A stretch of DNA of 64,000 nucleotides from Aphrocallistes beatrix (taxonomy: Eukaryota > Porifera > Hexactinellida > Sceptrulophora > Aphrocallistidae), in NCBI GenBank assembly GCA_963281255.1, contig OY725503.1, positions 682,001 through 746,000 on the forward strand, given 5' to 3'. The translations under genes were made by a program, and so were the position numbers. The stretch's first letter is position 1. The number at the start of each line of letters is the position of its first letter. Below are positions 20,201 to 29,200 of this stretch, piece by piece. The notes under the pieces were generated by a model. That model did no database searches. It was not told the origin of the DNA and worked only from the letters and a program-made list of their open reading frames with translations.

Positions 20201-23200
20201 CTCAGAAGACTGATAAGTATAAAGATTCGAATGAAGAGGAAGTAATCGCATACATACTCGATGTGGATTCTACCATGGGAGGTGTGACTACTGGTATTCA
20301 GGAGAGGTTCAGTATTGAGCAGAAAGACGCTTGGAAGATTTTGATGTTTATAGATGGCTGTACTAAGCTGGAGAATGAAGGTGTTCTGACATTAATTCAA
20401 GAGGTCAATTAATTCCATTTTTTTATGCTTTCTAATATTTCTCCACCCCTTGTGATATCTCGCTTGATATTTTTCAATTAATTCTAATACGTGTATAAAA
20501 TATTATGAAAAGGAATTGTAAAAAATTAAAAGAAAGGACAATCTTAAAATATTAATTTCAAATGATTTAACTACTCTACAAATCATGATAACATTTGTTT
20601 GCACAATAACATTAAACTCTATAAAACCCTATTAATTCATGATCAGTAATAATTCAGTAATAATTCTGAACCTAAAATTGCAAGGTTCAGTTGATTCATG
20701 AGCACAATTACAACTTATTAGTAAATTTAAATACAGTCGACTCCGCTTAATAGAGTCACTGTTTAATCGAGTCAACCGCTTAATCGGCGAAAATGTCCTC
20801 TGACCGATGTGACCCTATTAATAAGTGGAGTCGACTGTATTTCTACAATTATTGATAATTATGTATATTCCCATAACGTGTATAAACTTGTGATGAAAGG
20901 TATCAAAAGGATAGAACGAAATTTATTTCACAAAATGAAGTTAGAGATTAGTATGGACCCTATCTACCCGTGACGTGACGTAGTAGACACTATGTCTTTC
21001 ACTCAGCGCAATCTTTTAGATAGAGAATTATCGTCCAGGCGTGTTCTTTATCGATGTTGAAAGTATTCATTATAGGCTGTGCGCAGTCAGATACAACTAT
21101 CATTACCTGTTGAATCTCCTCTTCACATAGGTGGGAGGAGTTTCTGTACTGCCCTCTCACGTGCAAATACTTATCGTAACTCTTCATCAGTGCATCTAGC
21201 GGAGTTTGGAACTGCCTTATCTGTTCCCCTGCACCCTGCACAATACTCCCCAACTCTCCATTCCAGGACTCCACCAAGGATTTGAACTCTACCATCGAAA
21301 CGAGCATGGAATGGTAGGTCTCTCTCCGCACTTTCCCAGATTTTATTTCATTTATAAACTTTGAAATGCTCAGACCAACGAATGCCCCGAATGCGGCCCC
21401 TATGGTCCCGCCGGCCAGTGCCGCCCCTAAGCTCCCAATCGCGCCGATTCCCCCGAAAATACCCGCCAAGACAGTGGCTAATCCAACCCCTGCCACTGCC
21501 CCCACTACCACCCCCGCTCCGACTGAAACCATCAACGCCGTGTCCACACCGGCGAATTCTAGTGAGCTCAGATTACAATCTCCCGACTCTCTAAATCCGA
21601 ATTGGTCCGAAGGTTCCTCCGACATATTTTTCAGCAAGAACAGGATTTGACTTAAAGCCGCATCTCCTGGGAAATGAGTGTTAAGGTTTAGAAGTAGTTC
21701 TTCTATGCTTCCGGTTATCCGGTCTGCTTTATCCAGGAGAACGATTCCCTCTCCTAGCAACTCTTTTATTTTCACGATTTGATAATTGATCAAGTCTTTG
21801 GCTTCGTTGCTACGGAGGAACTTATCTGTCAACTTGACCAGCACTCCATCTCTCTTGTTTCTCTCTTTCAGCATCGATTCAAGCTGTTTCAGTTCCTGCA
21901 GGAGATTCTGTAGTTTGTCTTTATAGAGTCCGCAAGTCGTCCTTGTTTCGCGCATTATTCTCCTGATCTCGTGTATGCTGGTGTTGAATTGTCGGTTATT
22001 GCTGTCGAAGGGTCTGTCTGTTGGGTTGCTGAGGTAGCTAGCTACCCTCCTAGCCTCTGCTTCAGCCATTCCGAGCTAAGTACTTAAGTGGTGGCCAAAG
22101 GTTTAGCATAAAAAGTATTTAGTGTACAGAATTTGTGCATAATATTCTACAATAAACTCGAATTTACCAATAAACAATTGTATGTAATAGTAATGACGTA
22201 ATTTTGTTTGTTTTCTATTTCAGTTTTGTGCACACAATTCGAACTGCAAAATTTTGACTCAAAAAAGACATTATAAACTTTAAAAAGTTTTTTTACGATT
22301 TGGTCCCTTTATCTTAGAGAATTAATTAATTACGAAAAATTGTATTTCGTATGTACAATATCTCAAAATGTGCAGATTAAAAAATAGGAATTTATCTCAC
22401 TCAAACACATAATCTAATCATTTGATATGAGCCTACTGCTAAGACACGAGAAGCTAGATTTTACTCAATATACCCATGAATATATCTATGTACAATGGAG
22501 ACATCCAGGCACTTTAAGAATGACTTCTCTAGTTAGATGCATAGAGTGTGCATGGATATGTAATACGGTACGCAGGCCCCGTCCTTTAAGCGAGTTAAAA
22601 ATTTTCCGCCCTTGGCAAACTGAATTTCTGCCGTCCCCTATTTTCTCTATTTGCCCCCTCCCCCCCATCCCCCCTCTCAACCCTTATGCCGCCCTCAGCT
22701 TACCTCTATTTAGACTTGTGTGTTTCGTAAATTCAAATTTTTTAAAATTCTGCTCCCTAAATTGCTTCGCCTTAGGCAACTGCCCAGTTCTAATAATAGA
22801 CCCGTCATAGTAACAGTAATAAACGGATAATATAATTGTATCTATCAGTTCGCTTGTTTAATGAATCCTTTCTAGTGAATGTTTGTATTAAATTTTCAGT
22901 TCCCCAACATTGCAATTGACTTGTTTCTTCTGAAACACACAACATCTAAATCTCTGTATTGCATAGGCGAGCGTGTGCACAGCTCTTCTCCAGTACAAAG
23001 CTGACACTACAATCCGTAACACAGATGGAAAGACCGCCATAGAGCTCACACAAGATGATCAGGTTAAACAGGTGCTGAGTGGGGAGCTCAGCATTGAAGA
23101 GTTGCTTGATGCTGCGAAGTCAGGGAATGAGGAGTTGTTAACAATATTACTGACACCACTGAATGTTAACTGCCATGCTAGTGATGGACGTAAGAGCACA

Positions 23201-26200
23201 CCGTTACATTTGGCTGCCGGTTATAATAGAATTAGGATTGTGAAGATTTTGCTACAGAAAGGAGCGAATGTACATGCCAAGGATAAAGGTTAATATTACA
23301 GTAGTGCATTCACGAATCAGAGAAAATACTGTTAACTTTCTATATAAAAACTTTAAGAAAGTTCTTTTAATTATCATAACATCGCTACTACCATGTGCAG
23401 TTTTTTTCCTGTATCATCCGTATGATCTAATTATTCAACTCAAACTATGTTCTTCTAACGTACATCTCGAAAATCTTTATTTCACAAGTTAATTTATTGG
23501 AAAATAAAAGTCTGAAGAGAAATCTAAGTGATAAATAGTATTTCCGTTTAGAAAGTTTACTTCATCATGAGAATAGGATGATTATTACTGTATTCTAATA
23601 CATGCGTTTTATTTACAGATGACAAAGTTATTTAGTTTAAGAATGTTCGAAGTGGAGATGATTCTGCACAGTGTACCACCTGGGTATGATATCACATCCT
23701 TAAAATGTACTTGTAATGCGTTTTAAAGCAGAATTTGAACGTAGCTATGTCTCTAAAGTACACATGCGATGATATTTAATTGCAATAAGACAGTCCTAAC
23801 TCGTGTATATATCCCGATAGGTGGTCTAGTGCCATTGCATAACGCATGTTCATACGGACACCTGGAAGTGGCAGAACTCTTGGTCAATCACGGGGCTGAC
23901 GTCAACTCTATGGACCTATGGCAGTTCACGCCACTTCATGAAGCGGCCTCCAAGGGGAAGATGGAGGTGTGCTCCTTCCTCTTGGCTCACGGGGCCAACC
24001 CGGCTCTCTTCAACTGTCACAACAACTCCGCACTCTACCTAGCCCCCAGCCAGGAGATGTCCAACCGGATTTCCTTCGAGTACAAGGCGTACTCCCTTCA
24101 CGCCGCTGCCAGCTCCTGGTACGTTAATAGGCTCACCAAGCCATTGTTCCCAACATGGAGCATATCAGTGGTTTTAATAATACAGTCGACTCCGCTTAAT
24201 AGGGTCACATCGGTCAGAGGACATTTCGCCCCGATTAAACGGAGAACCCTATTAACCAAAAATATTTTGTATTAACTTCTATGTGTGAGAGCTATTCAGG
24301 TCCTGCCAAAATTGGCACAATTAAGCGGTTTACCCGATTAATTAATATTAAACAGTGGCCCTATTAATTATTACCCTGGAACGACTTGGGGTCAAAGGTA
24401 TAAATAGAAATGACCCCACTTTCATTTTCACTTTCAGTTTACTTTCAATTCACTTTCATTTTCACTTCAACATTCCAGGACGTATCAGGGATAAGCAGAG
24501 TCAACTGTAATTAATTAATTAATTTAATGAATCAGCTTCCGTTTTGAATATCTTATTTTCGAAACTATATGATAAATTATTTGTTTACTTTTGTTTATAT
24601 AGTTACATAAAGTAAACGAATTACAAAAATAGGCTAGAGACTAGCTTAGTAGAGAGTTAGAAGAAACATTCAATCGTTTCCTATCAAAGAAACTATTTAT
24701 TGTTTCTTCTAACTCTCTACTAAGCTAGTCTCTAGCCTATTTTTGTAATTTGTTTACTCTATGTAACTATTGTATACAAAAGTAAACAAATAATTTACGT
24801 AGAGATTACTAATAGAGGAGTTACTAATAAGCAAATTCCACTTTTAACTATTTTCAACAGCGATCTGTTCCAACTGAAGAAGCTAGCCTCCCCTGACACG
24901 ATAAACTTCCAACACCCTCAGACACAGAACTCCCCACTACACGACTGTGTCATCAGCAGCAGTGGGAAGAGGAGACAGGCAGTGGAACTGTTGGTGAAGC
25001 GAGGAGCCGACCTTTGTCTGCCAAACCTACAGAAGCAAACTGCTCTGCACTTATCTGTGTCCAAGCAGCATTACGACGCCACTGAGGTAATTACTCAACT
25101 AAATTACAGTGGACTTCGTTAATACGAACACGGATATGGGAATAGATATGTTATCCCGACGGAGGAAAATACCTGTAAATCACTCCGGTTAAGACGAAGA
25201 AATTTCGACCGTCCCTGGTGTTCGTATTAACGAGGTTCTACTGTATGCTAAAGGGAACTTGGGCATGCCTAATTTCCGGGACGGGACAGGATCCTGTCCC
25301 GGAAATTAGGTATCTTAACCCGTCCCGTCCCGGAAATTAGGTACCTTTTCTGTCCCGTCCCGGAGATTAGGCACCTTGACTCATCCCGTCCCGGAAATTA
25401 GGCATGCCCAGGGAACTTTAACTGTAGAATGCCCAGCATTTATATGACTTCGCATTTTTATGGCTTCAGTTGCATAAAAAATGGCTGGGAGACATCCGTG
25501 ATATCGGGGACACTGTGTCCCCAGTGGGCATTCTACGGTTTAATTAGAAAGAAAAAAAACACTGGACCAAAAAGTTGCTGAAATTTGTAGTTCTGTACTA
25601 AAACGCCCAAAATTTACAAATTTTAACGTTTTTCCCACAAAAGTGTGCATTTTCTAATCCAATTTAGTCCCCTTTAATGCAATTAATAACCCTAATTACT
25701 ATCGCGAAGTAGATTATAATATTTGCTTGTATTTCCAGGTTCTTCTCCTTAACGGCGCTTTAGTGAATTCTCTCAACGGGGACGGACAGACCGTACTGCA
25801 CACAGCTCTCTCCCTGGACTGCCCTCTCCTCACCAGACTCCTGTTGGACCATGGTGCAGACCCTGATATTTCACAGTTGGAGGTCCCGAAACCCAGATCC
25901 CTCGCCGGTCCCAATACTCTCAGTCTTTTAGAGGAACTCCCGCACTCCGAGAGGAAACTGTTCCGAGAGAAAGATTTCCTGGACGCTTCCAAGGTCAGCA
26001 ATCAGCTGATACAATAATATTAAATTCTTGCCAGCAGAGATGTACAGTAGAATATCGTTAAACGAACAAATATTTTGTCCCGTACGGAGGAAAATACATG
26101 TAAATCACTCCGGTTAAACGAATTCCGATAAGACGAACAAATTTCGACCATCCCTGGTGCTAGTATTAATGAGGTTATACTGTTGATAGACTCGTATGTA

Positions 26201-29200
26201 GGGAATGGTTTTTAAGGGCGATCTTGATGTAAAAATTACACAGCAATTTTTGGGAGTTACACCACGGTTAAGCAACACCAAGCCCTCCAGAGATACGCTC
26301 CCAATCTCAAACCCATACATTTTATACGTCTAAATCTATAAATAACATTATAATCTAGGGTAAATTGGGTAATATTCAGGCATAGACTCTGATATGTGGT
26401 TTATATATGCATTGCTGGTAATACATTTTTAAGGTCTATCGTTCCTAGGAAAAAACTTTGGTTCATGTTGTGAAATTCCCCAACTATACTAGTCCATCCC
26501 TGGTCCAAGTTTTTTTGAGCGCGGCAGTGCCTTATGTATAGATTGCTATGATTCAGGCTTAAAATCACACTCCTAAAGGCGTTCTTAGATAATTAATCCA
26601 TTGTTGGGGTCTACTGGAGTGAAATGAAACTTTATTATTTGGTTCCATTTTAAGGCGGGAGATTTAGAGAAGATCAGAGAGTTGATTAATCCAATGGTCG
26701 TGAACTGTCGCGATTTAGACGGCCGTCTTAGCACGCCACTACACTTCGCAGCTGGCTACAACCGAATCGCAGTCGTGGAGTACCTCATTCAACACGGTGC
26801 GAATGTTCACGCTAAAGACAAAGGGGGTCTGGTGCCATTGCACAATGCTTGCTCCTACGGACATTATGAGGTCTCTAGGATTCTGGTGGAACAGGGGGCT
26901 AATACAAACATGTGCGATCTGTGGAACTATACACCCTTACATGAGGCAGCTGCGAAAGGGAAATATGACATCTGCAAGCTGTTACTGGAGAATAATGCCG
27001 ACAAGAGTGTTCAGAATAGGTGAGGCTTTCTCTGAAAATACAGTAGAACGTCAGCTTAGCCGTAACTATTTCATGGTTAGCTGTGGTGGCGAGATTTGTA
27101 AACATATATCAAACTAATGTGGCATGCCACCCCAAGTCAACATAACATTTAGGTCTGGGGTGGCACGCTACCCCTGCCACTCCTGGAGTTACGCCTATGA
27201 ACGTCAGTTATCCGAACGTGATGGGACCAAGGGGGTTCAGATAAGTGAAATGTTCGGATAACTGAAGTCTTAAAAACTGGAATTCAGAAATGTTACTTTC
27301 TACTGTTGAACTGAGAATAATTTATTTAATGTGGTTGAGTAACACTAGTTTAAAAGTGGAGAAACGAGCCAGGAATGTTCTACGTATTTCAATGGAATTC
27401 TTAATTTATGGAGTTCGATTTACAGTACATTATGATGTGTCTTATCCTGAGTGGTTAGAAATTTGGTGTTTTTAATGCTTTCAATTCTCTTGGTTCAAGT
27501 AGGATCATTTCCAAATGTTTTCTAAGTACAAGTTAGGTTAACCGAGGGGTTCAGATATCTGACTTCCTACTGTATGTTCATTTTACGATAGAAACGATAT
27601 CTCAACAATTACTATAGGATATTTTGCTATGTAGATTTCAAATTTCACATTTAGAAAGCTCGAAAATGAGTATTTCTCGATATATTAGAATATTTACATT
27701 TAATGTCCTTCGAGTTAAAGGAAATAAACGATCGGTCTATCGACCGACTATTTCAATTGAATTGTTTTAGACTCACAAATTTCACGCAGGCAGAGTCGAA
27801 TTTCTACTTTTCGATCCATTTTAACAAGACCACTTTAAAAGGCGTCCGCTCTACGATTAATAATTCATTTCGCCGACTGATGTGCCCAGCATTCTCTCTG
27901 ATCTCTTTTTTCTATTATTATAGAAGAGGATTTTAAGAATGCAACACTCTGTATTTGCACCAGTTCTCTCTCAGATTAATTGAGAGAGAATCTTGTCAAA
28001 TACCACATTTAATATTGGTATCCTAGTCGAAGTAAAGAATAATTAGCTGTGATTAATCCTTATTTAGTTAGGTTCCTAGGCTGGTATTGGGAGAGTATCG
28101 TTCATCTCTCTCGAAATCTAAAATATACATTTTGAATAAGTGTAATCATTGGGTGCATGCCTAATTTCCGGGACGGGACAGAAAAGGTACCTAATTTCCG
28201 GGACGGGAAGAGTCAAGATGCCTAATCTCCGGGACGGGACAGAAAAGGTACCTAATTTCCGGGACGGGACGGGTTAAGATGCCTAATTTTCGGGATGGGA
28301 CGGGTTAAGATACCTAATTTTCGGGACGGGACGGGTTAAGAAATACAGATAATGTTCTAAGTTGTAGGAATTGGTTATAACAACTATGAAAAATTTGATC
28401 AGATTTTGTACACTGATCGACCATTACTAATAAACGATTAATTCACTTCCAAATGTGAACTCTCCTATTCCACAGGGATGGACATACCCCTCTTGACCTC
28501 GTGAAGGACACAGACAGAGACGTAGCTACCCTTCTCAGGGGGGATACGGAGTGCGGACTGTTGGATGCGGCCAAGAAAGGCGATTTAGGCGCCATCACCA
28601 GGCTGCTTAACCCTGAGAATGTAAACTGTAGAGATCAACACGGACGTAACAGTACCCCGCTCCATCTAGCTGCCGGATACAACCAGATTGAGGTAGCCAC
28701 TTAGCTGTTAAGACAGTGGTTCCCAACCTGGAACTGCTGTGAGATCTTAACACAGCGGTTTTAAACCTTTTTAGACTGTGGACCCCCTCCTATTAACCGT
28801 AATACAAAATTTCGAATCCTGTGGACCCCCTGATATCTTCTGTGGACCATTAAGGGGTCCATAGACTGAATGGTTGATTTTGGAACATGGATACGATTGA
28901 TGCCCAATAGTTATATCCATGGTACAAAATCACGAAATCAATAAACCGAAAAACAAATTTTAAGACTTACAAAAGTTCGGACGTATTAATTGAGACGGAC
29001 AGAGATATCATATATCAGAATCATATTGAGCAAATATATTAGTTTGCATGGTCATAGCTTATTCAAACAATGCAGAATATTGATTGGTTATGGTGATTTA
29101 ACAGCCCTAGGTATCCCGTACCATTCTAACACATGTCCTTACACCTGAAATCTTTACCTCACATCCAGCATCAGTTTACATTAATTATGCTAACAGTTGA

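Noticed and set aside
22427-22810. Open frame of 127 codons before tankyrase exon 2
   Set aside because: Low-complexity C-rich stretch, no homology seen, inside intron 1.
27290-27936. Open frames of 61 and 77 codons in tankyrase intron 6
   Set aside because: The first is inside a pogo-like element, the second is AT-rich and without motif or splice support.
28151-28340. Regularly repeated 29-36 bp units, as a CRISPR array
   Set aside because: Units are nearly contiguous, without unique spacers, in a eukaryotic intron, and the same units occur in a mobile element with target duplications.
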